DNA from: an uncultured Enterovibrio sp.
Lineage (GTDB): Bacteria > Pseudomonadota > Gammaproteobacteria > Enterobacterales > Vibrionaceae
Reading direction: 5' to 3'
Assembly: GCA_947040595.1 (NCBI GenBank)
Contig: CAMRBZ010000002.1
Location: 1 to 48,654 of the forward strand
Length of the DNA stretch: 48,654 nucleotides
Position numbers and translations under genes: made by a program. This document shows, one piece after another, positions 29,878 through 38,624 of the stretch (positions are counted from its first letter, which is position 1; the number at the start of each line of letters is the position of its first letter). The notes below the pieces were generated by a model, which saw only the letters and a list, made by a program, of their open reading frames with translations, searched no databases and was not told the DNA's origin.

Positions 29878-29910
29878 TTTGGGTTCCCTCTCCCCCCAAT
29901 GACAAAAAGG
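29878..29910 (+). promoter_or_regulatory. Probable preQ1-I riboswitch before yhhQ
   Basis: The leader RNA has stem UUGGG/CCCAA enclosing an 11-base pyrimidine-rich loop that starts UUC, followed at once by an A-rich tail UGACAAAAAGG. This is the architecture of preQ1-I aptamers: a short stem, a C-rich loop and an A-rich tail ending in the ribosome site that folds back as a pseudoknot. The Thermoanaerobacter tengcongensis aptamer has the same plan with tail UUAACAAAACAAGG. The tail AGG can pair with CCU of the loop, hiding the ribosome site. The downstream gene transports queuosine precursors, which fits. Confidence 0.6.
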
Positions 29911-29922
29911 TTTTGAATTAAA

Positions 29923-30582
29923 ATGTTTACATTTTTACAGCAACGCAATGCCCTTTCTTATTTGGTTCTCTTTCATCTTGTAATCATCGCCTCAAGTAAT
30001 TATTTAGTGCAACTGCCTTTTACCTTATTTGGTTTTCATACCACTTGGGGCGCTTTTACGTTTCCATTCATTTTTTTAGCAACAGATCTTACGGTGCGTA
30101 TTTTTAATGCGAGCATGGCGCGAAAAATTATTTTTTGTGTGATGGTCCCCTCTTTAGTGATTTCTTATCTTTTATCCGTTCTTTTTTTCCAAGGAGAATA
30201 TCAAGGTATTGGAAATATCACTGTCTTTAATCTCTTTGTCGCACGCATCGCGATTGCAAGTTTTATGGCTTATCTTTTAGGTCAAATACTTGATATTCAC
30301 GTTTTCAATCACTTGCGTCAGAAAAGACAGTGGTGGCTTGCCCCCGCTTGTTCAACAATTGTTGGCAATGCACTCGACACTTTTGCATTTTTTATTATTG
30401 CTTTTTATAACAGCCCAGATCCCTTCATGGCTGAAAATTGGATTGAAATTGCATTGGTTGACTATGCATTAAAACTCCTCATTAGCTTGGCTCTTTTTGT
30501 CCCCTTGTATGGAATACTGTTAAATTCCATCGTAAAACGCATCACGACAATTGACCCCGTCTTAAATGAGAAAATAGTCTGA
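29923..30582 (+). CDS. yhhQ: Queuosine precursor transporter YhhQ
   Basis: A 219-residue inner membrane protein (E. coli YhhQ 221) with about six membrane segments, of the COG1738 vitamin-precursor transporter family. It imports preQ0/preQ1 for tRNA queuosine synthesis. Family blocks TFPFIFLATDLTVRIFNASMARKI (split over 46-69) and STIVGNALDTFAFF are visible. It is preceded by a promoter and a preQ1-I-like leader, so translation is probably turned down when preQ1 is plentiful. Confidence 0.93.
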   Translation: MFTFLQQRNALSYLVLFHLVIIASSNYLVQLPFTLFGFHTTWGAFTFPFIFLATDLTVRIFNASMARKIIFCVMVPSLVISYLLSVLFFQGEYQGIGNITVFNLFVARIAIASFMAYLLGQILDIHVFNHLRQKRQWWLAPACSTIVGNALDTFAFFIIAFYNSPDPFMAENWIEIALVDYALKLLISLALFVPLYGILLNSIVKRITTIDPVLNEKIV

Positions 30583-30640
30583 TTTTCCATTTCGAAATAC
30601 GCTTCAAAAAACCGATAAGAGGATCTGTTTTTTGAAGTGT

Positions 30641-30806
30641 TATACCCAAAATAATTGAAGATGCGCGCCTGCGGCAAGCGAGTGAATCCCCTGAATATAA
30701 ATGAACTATGTGATTAGGCTGAACGAGCGCAATCACAGAGAGTGCATCTATACTCAGAGGCTTTTCGTCTTTGCCGCCTAGCGCAACGTCAACAATCTTG
30801 GGTATA
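30641..30806. repeat. Long mirror-image ERIC derivative
   Basis: 166 bp. The left 95 bases read as an ERIC left end up to GCTGAACGAGCGCA. Then the sequence switches to the inverse orientation (ATCACAGAGAGTGCATCTAT ... ATCTTGGGTATA), so both termini are the same ERIC end. It is longer than a standard copy because the central region is present on both arms. Confidence 0.82.
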
Positions 30807-30815
30807 GAAGAAATT

Positions 30816-30848
30816 AAAAACCGCAGTCGAGGCTGCGGTTTTTTTATG
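30816..30848. terminator. Terminator downstream of yhhQ
   Basis: AAACCGCAG pairs with CTGCGGTTT, followed by more T and preceded by A. Symmetric enough to stop transcription both from yhhQ and from the leftward yaiL side. Confidence 0.85.
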
Positions 30849-30867
30849 GGAATTTGATTCTTTAACC

Positions 30868-30998
30868 TTAACCCTCCTCGCCTTTGAAAGTGCGTGGGTG
30901 CTGACTGCACTCGTTGAAGGGTCATCACAGAGCGCATCGATGCTCAAAGGCTTCACTTGCTAGCACCTAAACGCATCTTCAAGTGTCTTGGGGAAATA
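30868..30998 (-). repeat. ERIC/IRU element
   Basis: Reverse copy, about 131 bp, from TAACCCTCCTCGCCTTTGAA to AAGTGTCTTGGGGAAATA. Moderately diverged. It ends 16 bases from the stop of the leftward yaiL-like gene. Confidence 0.82.
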
Positions 30999-31013
30999 TC
31001 GATTAACGGTTTA

Positions 31014-31535
31014 TCACCACATTAAATCATCTGGGATCTTGTAGTCTGCGTAAGGGTCTTCTTCATCCAGTTCTTTTTTCAAAATGACATTGTTAACAAC
31101 AATACAATTTTCATCTCGTTGACTTATTTTATCTGCAACAATACTGGGCACGATAGCATATCCATCAAGATCACGTACGATAGCTAGACGACCGTTCACC
31201 AACTGAGCTTGAGTTTCTTTGTTAACGTAAAGCTTTTTAACCAATGTTCCATCTGTGAAATTGTATCCAATATCTCCATTTTTACGATCAATTCTATTCA
31301 TTTCAATTAGTTGCTTGATTTGAGAAAAAATTGATTTTTTTTCAAGTTCAATCTTTTTTTGATGACTGAGAGCTTGATCTTGCGCTATTTGAGCGATGCG
31401 GTTTTCTTCAACCGCCGCTTTAGCTTCTTTTGCTAACGTTCTTGACTTTTTTGATGATTTTCTAGATTTTTGTAATTTCTTTTTATCTATCAGACCCATT
31501 TGTAGCATCTGTTCTTGCAGTGTTAATTTCGCCAT
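31014..31535 (-). CDS. yaiL: DUF2058 protein, YaiL-like
   Basis: A 173-residue cytoplasmic protein beginning MAKLTLQEQMLQMGLIDKKK, then a Lys/Arg-rich segment (30-60) and helical region with likely coiled coil, then a C-terminal beta-rich half (YNFTDGTLVKKLYVN). DUF2058 proteins are annotated as nucleic-acid or nucleoprotein-associated; the exact role is unknown. The open frame extends 17 codons upstream, but GGAG before the ATG at 31535 and the family start favour the shorter form. Confidence 0.88.
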   Translation of the reverse strand: MAKLTLQEQMLQMGLIDKKKLQKSRKSSKKSRTLAKEAKAAVEENRIAQIAQDQALSHQKKIELEKKSIFSQIKQLIEMNRIDRKNGDIGYNFTDGTLVKKLYVNKETQAQLVNGRLAIVRDLDGYAIVPSIVADKISQRDENCIVVNNVILKKELDEEDPYADYKIPDDLMW

Positions 31536-31776
31536 TTTGACTCCGTCAAGGTACATTTTATCCATCGATAATGTCGCTGTCGCCATACCAAAAGCTTGTA
31601 CTGTATAGATGACATATTTTACTGATTTTAGGAAACATATTTTCTCTCTTAAAAAAGAAAAAATACCATGTTCTAAAAAAGGAATAAGAAATTGAAGATG
31701 TATATTAATGCATTTTCTGGTACTGGTTCATATACGTGATTTACGTTTTTTTCTGTATGATACCGATAGGAGATGT

Positions 31777-31903
31777 TATACCCGTCGCCGTTGAAACTGC
31801 GTGGGTGTTGGCTGCTCTCGCTCAGGCCAATCACATAGTCCATCTATGCTCAGGGCCTTCACTCATTTTTCACCGACACGCATCTTCAAGTGTCTTGGGT
31901 ATA
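31777..31903 (-). repeat. ERIC/IRU element, complete
   Basis: Exactly 127 bp from TATACCCGTCGCCGTTGAAA to AAGTGTCTTGGGTATA. One of the best conserved copies. Confidence 0.92.
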
Positions 31904-32443
31904 TCAAAAAATTCATTGCCCAGAATGCGGCTATACAGACATCTCAAAGGCGGATTTTACAGCTAAAAGAAAACAAGCTTATTCTTGCCTTTTTAGGGCA
32001 TATAATAAAACTCATTTTCTTCTAAATGACACTTATTGAGTTTCTCTTCTTTGCATCAAAAAGCAAGCTCTTGATATGAAAATCAAGGGTTGTGGCTCAG
32101 AGAACTGCACGTACTTTAAAAAAGGAAAAAATCTCGTTCAGGTCAATCCTCATTTTTTCTCTCATCACTCAAAAACATCGCTGAAAACCAGAGTAGAGCG
32201 AATCTGCAATGAAGCAAAGAGAAATGAGCAGTGAATCTATTGCAGGGAAGAAAATAAACCAGCGCGGGCAATGGGACGCGCTCTCTAATGAAACAAATAC
32301 GGTTCTTACTTCTTTTTTTTGGAAACAAAAACAGACCATTTTTCAGCCACTTAAAGATCCTATTTTCTCTTTTGGTATAACCCATATTTACACAGATGAC
32401 AGCAGAACTTATAAAGGGTATCTCAATGCAAATAAACACGAAG
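31904..32443. other. Gene-free stretch, nothing recognised
   Basis: An open frame from 32209 runs into the ERIC at 32444 and takes its last 38 or so codons from the repeat, so I do not call it. No RNA gene or promoter pattern stood out. Confidence 0.4.
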
Positions 32444-32554
32444 TATACCCGTCGCCTTTGAAGCTGCATGGTTGCCTCCAATCACATAGTCAATCTATGC
32501 TCAGAGGCTTCACTCGCTTGCCGCAAGCGCGCATCTTCAATTACTTTGGGTATA
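32444..32554 (-). repeat. ERIC/IRU element with internal deletion
   Basis: 111 bp; both ends are intact (TATACCCGTCGCCTTTGAAG and ATTACTTTGGGTATA) but about 16 bases around the GTTGGCTGCGCTC part are missing. Confidence 0.88.
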
Positions 32555-32756
32555 GGTAAACAAAACACGCAAATTCTTAAGCGAAATAAACTCAATTTCA
32601 GAACAAGTTTGCAGCGATTAACGCAACGTACAATCTGCTTTTGAAAGAACGAATTGATGCACGATATTGACTTCTCTATTAATACATTTGGGATTGATAT
32701 CCATGCAAAAGTGCAGATTTGAGCCACTACCGTAAAATTTAATATTTGGATTTGAA

Positions 32757-33644
32757 ATGACAATTGCAGAGTATCCTTCCAAACTGAGTTTGCCCCAAAA
32801 AAATCCTGGCGTTGAGACAATACTTGAGTATTTGATTATTAAATTTCCCTATGTTTCCGCCCAAATTTGGCATGATCGTATCCTTAAAGGAAAAGTACAT
32901 TGTGAAGGAGGGATGCGCATAACGTTTAGATCTCCTTTTATACCTCAGCTGCGTATTTACTATTACAGAGAAGTTGAAAACGAACCTAAAATCCCCTTTA
33001 CAGAAAGGATTGTATTTCAAGACGAACATCTTTTGGTGGCTTACAAACCACACTTTCTCGCTGTAATGCCTGGCGGAATCTATGTCAATGAATGTTTACA
33101 AACTCGATTACGAAGAAAAACAGGCATTCAGAGCTTGCAAGCTTTACATCGCTTAGATCGTGTAACTGCGGGTTTGATTATTTTTTCTGTTCATCCAGAA
33201 AGCCGACATCATTATCATCGTATATTTGAAACGCGGAAAATACGTAAAACCTATCAAGCTATTGCCAATATTTTTGAAGATGAGAACTTAACCGGAAAAT
33301 CATGGGAAATAAAAAACCGTATTGGGCATTCAAATCCGCGTTTTATTATGTGCGTGAAGGAGGGGGAAGCCAATAGCCATTCACAGATCCGTTGTTTAAA
33401 GCAATCGGGTGATAAAGCATTATTTGAATTAAATCCCATTACAGGAAAAACACATCAATTACGTCTGCACATGCACACTTTAGGTTGGCCCATTTTGAAT
33501 GATAAATATTATCCAAAATTACAAGCCTTTTCTGAAGATAACTATGAAAAACCCCTGCAGTTATTGGCTAAAGAGATTGAATTTCTTGATCCCTTAACTC
33601 AAAAAACACGGTATTTTAGACTTGAAAAAGATTTATCTCTTTAA
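32757..33644 (+). CDS. RluA-family pseudouridine synthase
   Basis: A 295-residue RNA-modifying enzyme. An S4-like N-terminal part (15-75) is followed by the catalytic domain with HRLDRVTAGL (131-140), whose Asp134 is the predicted catalytic residue, and the substrate-binding block NPITGKTHQLRLHMHTLGWPI (split near 232-252). The RluA family modifies 23S rRNA and tRNA; which uridine cannot be told. The ATG lacks a clear ribosome site. Just upstream (32700-32760) is a stretch resembling one near 36100. Confidence 0.88.
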   Translation: MTIAEYPSKLSLPQKNPGVETILEYLIIKFPYVSAQIWHDRILKGKVHCEGGMRITFRSPFIPQLRIYYYREVENEPKIPFTERIVFQDEHLLVAYKPHFLAVMPGGIYVNECLQTRLRRKTGIQSLQALHRLDRVTAGLIIFSVHPESRHHYHRIFETRKIRKTYQAIANIFEDENLTGKSWEIKNRIGHSNPRFIMCVKEGEANSHSQIRCLKQSGDKALFELNPITGKTHQLRLHMHTLGWPILNDKYYPKLQAFSEDNYEKPLQLLAKEIEFLDPLTQKTRYFRLEKDLSL

Positions 33645-33675
33645 TATACGAGGTTCATACACAAGAAATGAATCA

Positions 33676-33705
33676 TATACCCAAAGTAATTGAAGATGCG
33701 TGTTT
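33676..33705 (+). repeat. ERIC left-end fragment
   Basis: Only TATACCCAAAGTAATTGAAG and about ten more bases remain; the sequence leaves the ERIC pattern where the IS remnant begins. Insertion of the element into an ERIC is the simplest reading. Confidence 0.75.
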
Positions 33706-33780
33706 TTATGTGTCAACCTACAAATGAACAGTTATTATTTAAGATAAAGTAGATTTCAGGGCGCTATGGTGGAGCACATT

Positions 33781-34188
33781 ATGTCAAAAATCAATTCCCC
33801 ATTGCCAGAGCAACAAGTGAAACCAGAAGCGGCCTTGGAAAGACGTACACGACGTATTTTTACTGCCGATTATAAGCTGAAAATCATTCAAAAAGCCGAT
33901 CTCTGTCAACAAGGTGAGCTTGGCGAATTGCTCAAAAAAGGGCGCCTTTATCACAGACAATTAAGTGAATGGCGCAAAAAATTTGAATTAAAAGGTCTTT
34001 CTGGTCTCAATAAAAGTGCAGCAGGGCCAAAATCCAAATCGACACCAGAGCAAAAGCGGATCGTTCAACTTGAAAAAGAAAACTTTAAGCTGAAAAAACA
34101 ATTGCAACTGAAAGATGCTTATTTAGCGCTCCAAACAAAAGCCTTGGCCATGTTCGAGAGCCTGCAGCACGAGAGCGACGCATCATGA
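33781..34188 (+). CDS. IS3-type transposase OrfA-like protein
   Basis: A 135-residue protein: basic start, helix-turn-helix region RRIFTADYKLKIIQKADLC and RQLSEWRKKFELKGLSGL, then a coiled-coil leucine-rich C-terminus (EQKRIVQLEKENFKLKKQLQ). OrfA binds the inverted repeats and is normally fused to OrfB by frameshift, but OrfB is truncated here. The open frame starts at 33766; GGAG before the ATG at 33781 favours the shorter form. Confidence 0.82.
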   Translation: MSKINSPLPEQQVKPEAALERRTRRIFTADYKLKIIQKADLCQQGELGELLKKGRLYHRQLSEWRKKFELKGLSGLNKSAAGPKSKSTPEQKRIVQLEKENFKLKKQLQLKDAYLALQTKALAMFESLQHESDAS

Positions 34189-34292
34189 TGGTGCTTAAAA
34201 CACGAGAGCCACACCTCTCTTTAAGCCAAAGATGTGAAGGAAATGAATTCCAAATTTTAGAATCCCTTAATACAGATCCGTTCTCATATTGA
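34185..34292 (+). pseudogene. Truncated orfB of the IS3-type remnant
   Basis: An ATG at 34185 overlaps the orfA end. About 18 codons (TREPHLSLSQRCE) look like the N-terminal part of an IS3 OrfB; the frame then runs into unrelated AT-rich sequence and stops after 35 codons. Confidence 0.5.
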
Positions 34293-35419
34293 TTAAACTT
34301 CCAATATACAATGTGTATTTTTGAAGATAAAATGTTAATGCATAATATTTTATAATAAAAAAATCCGGATCATTCTAAAAATAACTCACCTTACCCAGAA
34401 AAGATCACGAAAAGATTCAAATCAAGTTACAAATGAGCATGCTTACTTTTAAAATTAAAAAAATTCTGCATTTTTTCATCTATAAAATGTAATTTAGGAT
34501 ACAGATCACCTCGTTGATTCAATAAAAAACACATTAATCATTTTCTTTTTCCAATAAAAATGGAGGAGTTTTCATTTATTATCATGCACTTACATCATAC
34601 GCTTTCATTTTTATGAATACTTTTTCATTTAGAAAGACCTTAAATTATAACAAATCATTTAATACTGAGATCTTCTCTTAAAACACCTCAGAACTGTTTC
34701 ATCACATTTTTTATGTTCTTTTTGGAATCCACTTTAAAAAGACACCTTGTGAGGTTAACTCTATTCATTACTTCTTAAGAGGCAGTGTTCATTTTTGTAT
34801 TTATATGATCAAAAATACTTTCTGAAGTATGCAATTACAATTTTTTAACGCTCTCAGTGTTATATTATTTTTCTCCGTGATTTATTTTTCCACAGAGCAC
34901 GATCTTGTCCTGATCCTGATCTTGATCAATCATTAATAATTAACTGATTGAAATAAAAGGATTTGCTTTTGTGCTTTTTAAGGATCTTTTTTCTATCCCA
35001 TCTTCATTAAAAAAAATGTTAACAAACTTATCCACATAAGAGAGACTGTTTTTGCAGTGCAAAGAAGAGATATTCACAGCAAAAAATAAGAAAGTAAGGA
35101 AGGTGAACATACTGAAATAGCTTAAATAATATTAAACCTTTCCAATACCTCTCAAAGCAACACTACTGAATACGTTATCAGATTGTTATTTTTATCATTT
35201 GAATCAGACCTTTTTTCCTTGGAAGTAAGCTTTTGTTCAATACTTGAGCTTAAATAGGATGCTGAATTCTTTAAACAAACTCAAGTTTAATGTCTATCAG
35301 TAATAATCCAATGCTTACTTAAAAAATCAACTCGCGCCTTTACCCTGCATTTCAAAAAACGCCCAGAAAATCCTAAAAAAATTTCTTGAGTTGTCTCACT
35401 CAGTGAAAAATACAAAATA
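34293..35419. other. AT-rich gene-free region with GATC and DnaA-box cluster
   Basis: More than 1.1 kb without a gene, strongly AT-rich. Eleven GATC sites lie between 34260 and 34990, four of them within 34901-34927. Two DnaA-box matches to TTWTNCACA are at 34886-34894 (TTTTCCACA) and 35028-35036 (the perfect TTATCCACA), with a one-mismatch box at 35070-35078. A GATCTTTTTTCTA at 34983 resembles the 13-mers of E. coli oriC. This could be a replication origin or a DnaA-titrating site, but the usual oriC neighbours (mnmG, dnaA, rpmH) are absent. Confidence 0.4.
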
Positions 35420-35501
35420 GATACCCATCACCTCTGAAACTACAGGTTTGTTAGATACGCTCAAAGGCAAGCTAACTGGATCTTCCCGAATCTTGAGTAT
35501 A
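35420..35501 (-). repeat. ERIC element with large internal deletion
   Basis: 82 bp with both ends recognisable (GATACCCATCACCTCTGAAA and CGAATCTTGAGTATA); the central palindromic part is largely lost. The remaining 220 bases to the SemiSWEET gene show only its upstream region. Confidence 0.65.
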
Positions 35502-35723
35502 AAAAAGAAGCATCTTGATTGAGGGACTGAACATCTCGAATTAAACTAATAAAAACGCATTTTTTGCTTTTTCTAAAGAGAAATATTTTTTTTAGCTTAC
35601 GATAAAAGACTCGGACATTGCGTCATTCATTATTAAATTCATATAAAAATAAGTTCTAAATTTTACGATACTCGTCATTTCAAAATCCAGCGTCTGAAGT
35701 CTTTAATATAAGAAGAGGAAAAT

Positions 35724-36017
35724 ATGCCTTTCATTACAAGAATTGGAAAAAAATTAGAGCCTCTTATGCTCTTTATGGGCTTAGTAAGCCCATTTGCAAC
35801 ATTACCGCAAATGTATAAACTTTTTTATTCTCATAGTCAGCATGCCGAAGGGTTATCAATGACAACTTGGGTGCTTTATTCATTTATTGCACTTTTGTGG
35901 ACTGTATATGGTTTCTATCATAAAAATCCAACCATTTGGCTTGGTAATTTTTTAAGTTTTTTCATGGACTTAAGCATGGTTTTTGGTATCTATTTGATCA
36001 CAGGTTGGACGTTCTAG
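35724..36017 (+). CDS. SemiSWEET / PQ-loop transporter
   Basis: A 97-residue membrane protein with three transmembrane helices forming one MtN3 triple-helix bundle; family members pair as dimers and move sugars. FATLPQMYKLF contains the PQ motif on helix 1, and WVLYSFIALLWTVYGF and GNFLSFFMDLSMVFGI form the next helices. GAGGAAAA precedes the ATG. Substrate unknown. It stands alone between the gene-free region and ggt. Confidence 0.85.
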   Translation: MPFITRIGKKLEPLMLFMGLVSPFATLPQMYKLFYSHSQHAEGLSMTTWVLYSFIALLWTVYGFYHKNPTIWLGNFLSFFMDLSMVFGIYLITGWTF

Positions 36018-36221
36018 AAGAACTTTCAAAAAATTCACTGTCTTGAATGTAGCAATACAGACATCATGACGCTGTTGTTCCGTGAGAAAAGGTATATTTA
36101 AGCCACTACCAAGAATTTGTCCATCTGCGCGTGACCCTACATTAAAAATTTGCATTTCAATTTTGATTTCAAAGTCATATTTTAAAAAATCGAGGTTAGT
36201 TGCGAAATAACGGTTATACAT
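35970..36221 (-). CDS. Doubtful 83-residue ORF or gene fragment
   Basis: Overlaps the SemiSWEET 3' end on the other strand. It encodes MYNRYFATNLDFLKYDFEI and later GSRADGQILGSGLNIPF, which does not look random. A stretch near 32700-32760 on the same strand encodes a related-looking GSGSNL segment, so both may be fragments of one decayed gene family. No ribosome site is visible. I do not recognise the family. Confidence 0.25.
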   Translation of the reverse strand: MYNRYFATNLDFLKYDFEIKIEMQIFNVGSRADGQILGSGLNIPFLTEQQRHDVCIATFKTVNFLKVLLERPTCDQIDTKNHA

Positions 36222-36342
36222 TTTGACTTGATCGGTCAGATTTTACCAATCATGTAAATATATTTTGTCTCGCGAATCAAACTCCTTGAATATTTATTCT
36301 CAACCTATAATCAAAAATCGTCTTGAATATAAAGGATTGGGA

Positions 36343-38103
36343 ATGAGATCGTTCATTTTTACACTTGTTTCAGTTTTGACTGTAAGTTTTACATTCAGCA
36401 CCTTCAGCCAAGCTGGCAGCACAAAAAACGACATTCCGAAACTTGAATCAGGAAGCATAATACGCAAAAGCACCAAAGGTGAAAAATGGATGGTCTCTTC
36501 TGCCAGTCCATTGGCAAGCCAGGCTGGCGAACAAATTTTGCGTTCTGGGGGAAATGCCATAGACGCCATGGTTGCGGTTCAAAGTGTTTTAGGCCTTGTC
36601 GAGCCACAAAGTTCTGGCATTGGCGGCGGTAGTTTTTTAATTTATTGGGACAATAAAACAAAAAATTTAACCACCTTTGATGGACGAGAAACAGCACCCG
36701 CAGCCGCTACCCCTACACTTTTTCAAGATGAAAAAGGCCAAGCACTTAAAATGATGGATGCAGTGGTTGGCGGTCGCTCTGTTGGGGCTCCTGGCACGCT
36801 GCGCCTTATGCATGATACTCATGCCCGCTATGGAAATCTTTCTTGGCGCACCGTACTGCTTCCTGCAATTACCCTTGCAGAAAAAGGTTTTGAAGTTTCC
36901 CCTCGCCTAGCAAAAATGATCGCACAAGAAAATGGAGATCTTCGGATTTATCAAAATACTTATCGTTATTTTTTTGATGATGACGGTGAACCTTTAAAGA
37001 TAGGGGATGTGCTGATTAACCTCGATTACGCCAATACATTAAAACTCGTTGCAGAAGATATTGACCATTTTTATGAAGGTGACATTGCAAATGACATCGT
37101 TAATACCGTTAGAAATGCACAAAAAAACCCAGGCGTATTGAGTAAACAAGATTTAGTTGACTACAAAATGATTGAAAGATCTCCAGTTTGTGCTCCTTAC
37201 CATCAATACAAAATTTGCGGAATGGGTCCACCTTCTTCTGGCGCAATAAGTGTGGGTCAAATTCTCGGTATATTAAGTCATTTTCCATTAAAAGAACTTG
37301 GAAAAAATTCACCAGAAAGCTGGCGTTTAATAGGTAATGCTTCACGCTTGGCTTTTTCTGATCGCAATCGCTACATCTCTGATAGCGATTTCATGCCTGT
37401 CCCCATTGAAGGTTTATTAAACCCTGTTTATTTAAAAGCGCGCGCAGAGCTCATCCCTGAAAAAGGGACAATGCATAGCGTTTCACCCGGAAAACCTGAA
37501 TTTACGCACGCAAAAGTAACCCCCTCTTTTTCTGATGACGAATCCATTGAGCTTCCATCCACCAGTCATTTTTCCATAGTCGATCAAGAAGGAAACGTTG
37601 TTTCTATTACCAGCAGCATTGAAAATAGTTTTGGATCAAGATTAATGACAAGAGGTTTTATTCTTAACAATGAACTGACCGATTTTTCCTTTGCCACTCA
37701 TCGTCACGGCCTTCCTATCGTCAATCGCGTTGAACCAAGAAAACGTCCTCGTTCTGCGATGGCTCCAACCATCGTAATGCTTAATGAAGAGCCTTACATG
37801 ACTCTAGGCTCACCGGGAGGAAGTCGAATCATTGGTTATGTTGTAAAAACATTGATTGCGCATCTTGATTGGGATATGAACATTCAAGCAGCAATAGACT
37901 TACCCAATCTAATAAATCGTTTTGGAACCTATGAACTAGAAAACAACACAGGAGCAGTAAACTTTAAACCTAACCTTGAATCTATGGGCTTTAGAGTCGA
38001 CCTAAATGAACTTACATCAGGGTTACACGGGATTGTCATCAATGAAAATCAACTCGAAGGCGGTGCCGATCCACGCCGAGAAGGCACAGTTACAACCCAA
38101 TAA
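36343..38103 (+). CDS. ggt: Gamma-glutamyltransferase
   Basis: A periplasmic enzyme of 586 residues (E. coli 580) that hydrolyses glutathione and transfers gamma-glutamyl groups. The signal peptide MRSFIFTLVSVLTVSF... ends near residue 24. The precursor self-cleaves before the catalytic threonine, here Thr407 in STSHFSIVD. TLGSPGGSRII near the C-terminus forms the substrate pocket. The open frame begins at a TTG at 36265; the ATG at 36343 after AAAGGA starts the signal peptide and was chosen. A DUF2780 gene follows after 16 bases. Confidence 0.95.
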   Translation: MRSFIFTLVSVLTVSFTFSTFSQAGSTKNDIPKLESGSIIRKSTKGEKWMVSSASPLASQAGEQILRSGGNAIDAMVAVQSVLGLVEPQSSGIGGGSFLIYWDNKTKNLTTFDGRETAPAAATPTLFQDEKGQALKMMDAVVGGRSVGAPGTLRLMHDTHARYGNLSWRTVLLPAITLAEKGFEVSPRLAKMIAQENGDLRIYQNTYRYFFDDDGEPLKIGDVLINLDYANTLKLVAEDIDHFYEGDIANDIVNTVRNAQKNPGVLSKQDLVDYKMIERSPVCAPYHQYKICGMGPPSSGAISVGQILGILSHFPLKELGKNSPESWRLIGNASRLAFSDRNRYISDSDFMPVPIEGLLNPVYLKARAELIPEKGTMHSVSPGKPEFTHAKVTPSFSDDESIELPSTSHFSIVDQEGNVVSITSSIENSFGSRLMTRGFILNNELTDFSFATHRHGLPIVNRVEPRKRPRSAMAPTIVMLNEEPYMTLGSPGGSRIIGYVVKTLIAHLDWDMNIQAAIDLPNLINRFGTYELENNTGAVNFKPNLESMGFRVDLNELTSGLHGIVINENQLEGGADPRREGTVTTQ

Positions 38104-38119
38104 CACATAAGGAAACGAC

Positions 38120-38611
38120 ATGTTGAAAATTAAAAATATCATCGCTCTCTTTATTGTCATCCTATTTAGCCCTCAGAGCATGGCATTTGATTTTAATAAT
38201 CTACTGCATGAAGCCGAAAAAAAGACATCCGACATAATTGAGGGCGTTTCACCGAGCGCAGCAAGTAACCCATTAACCTCTTTGTTAACAAAAGGTCTGG
38301 GGGTTAATGATAAACAAGCGGCAGGAGGAGCAGGCGCGATGCTCGCAATGGCCTATCAATCATTAGACGATAAGCAAAGCAATGAACTTCTAAAAATAGT
38401 TCCGGAAATGGACAGCTTAACAAGCATGATCCCAGAAAATCTCGGCGGCAATATTAAAGATTTATCTATGCTTTCTCAGATCTTTAACCTTCTCGGGCTA
38501 AACTCTGCAATGGTACAAAAATTCACCCCAATCCTACTTAAATATTTAGGAGAAAAAGGTGCTTCTGAATCACTCCGTGGAGAGCTGTCTCAGTTGTGGG
38601 GAAAAATATAA
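38120..38611 (+). CDS. Secreted DUF2780 protein
   Basis: A 163-residue exported protein. A signal peptide (MLKIKNIIALFIVILFSPQS) ends at about SMA-F. The mature part is helical, with GLGVNDKQAAGGAGAMLAMA and a repeated pattern of leucine-rich helices, as in the DUF2780 (VcgC/VcgE-like) family. Function unknown. AAGGAAA before the ATG and the 16-base gap suggest it is co-transcribed with ggt. Confidence 0.82.
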   Translation: MLKIKNIIALFIVILFSPQSMAFDFNNLLHEAEKKTSDIIEGVSPSAASNPLTSLLTKGLGVNDKQAAGGAGAMLAMAYQSLDDKQSNELLKIVPEMDSLTSMIPENLGGNIKDLSMLSQIFNLLGLNSAMVQKFTPILLKYLGEKGASESLRGELSQLWGKI

Positions 38612-38624
38612 TGAAAATAAAACT

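Larger units (their letters stand above)
33711..34292 (+). mobile_element. Remnant of an IS3-type insertion sequence
   Basis: Carries an intact OrfA-like transposase gene and the first codons of an orfB-like frame (about 34185-34292, beginning MMVLKTREPHLSLSQRCE), which then loses similarity and stops. No full OrfB with DDE residues is present and no right inverted repeat was found, so it should not transpose alone. The left boundary is a guess based on TGTCAACC following the ERIC fragment. Confidence 0.7.

Noticed and set aside
32209..32559. 116-codon ORF before the pseudouridine synthase gene
   Set aside because: About a third of it is ERIC sequence and the rest shows no domain or ribosome site.
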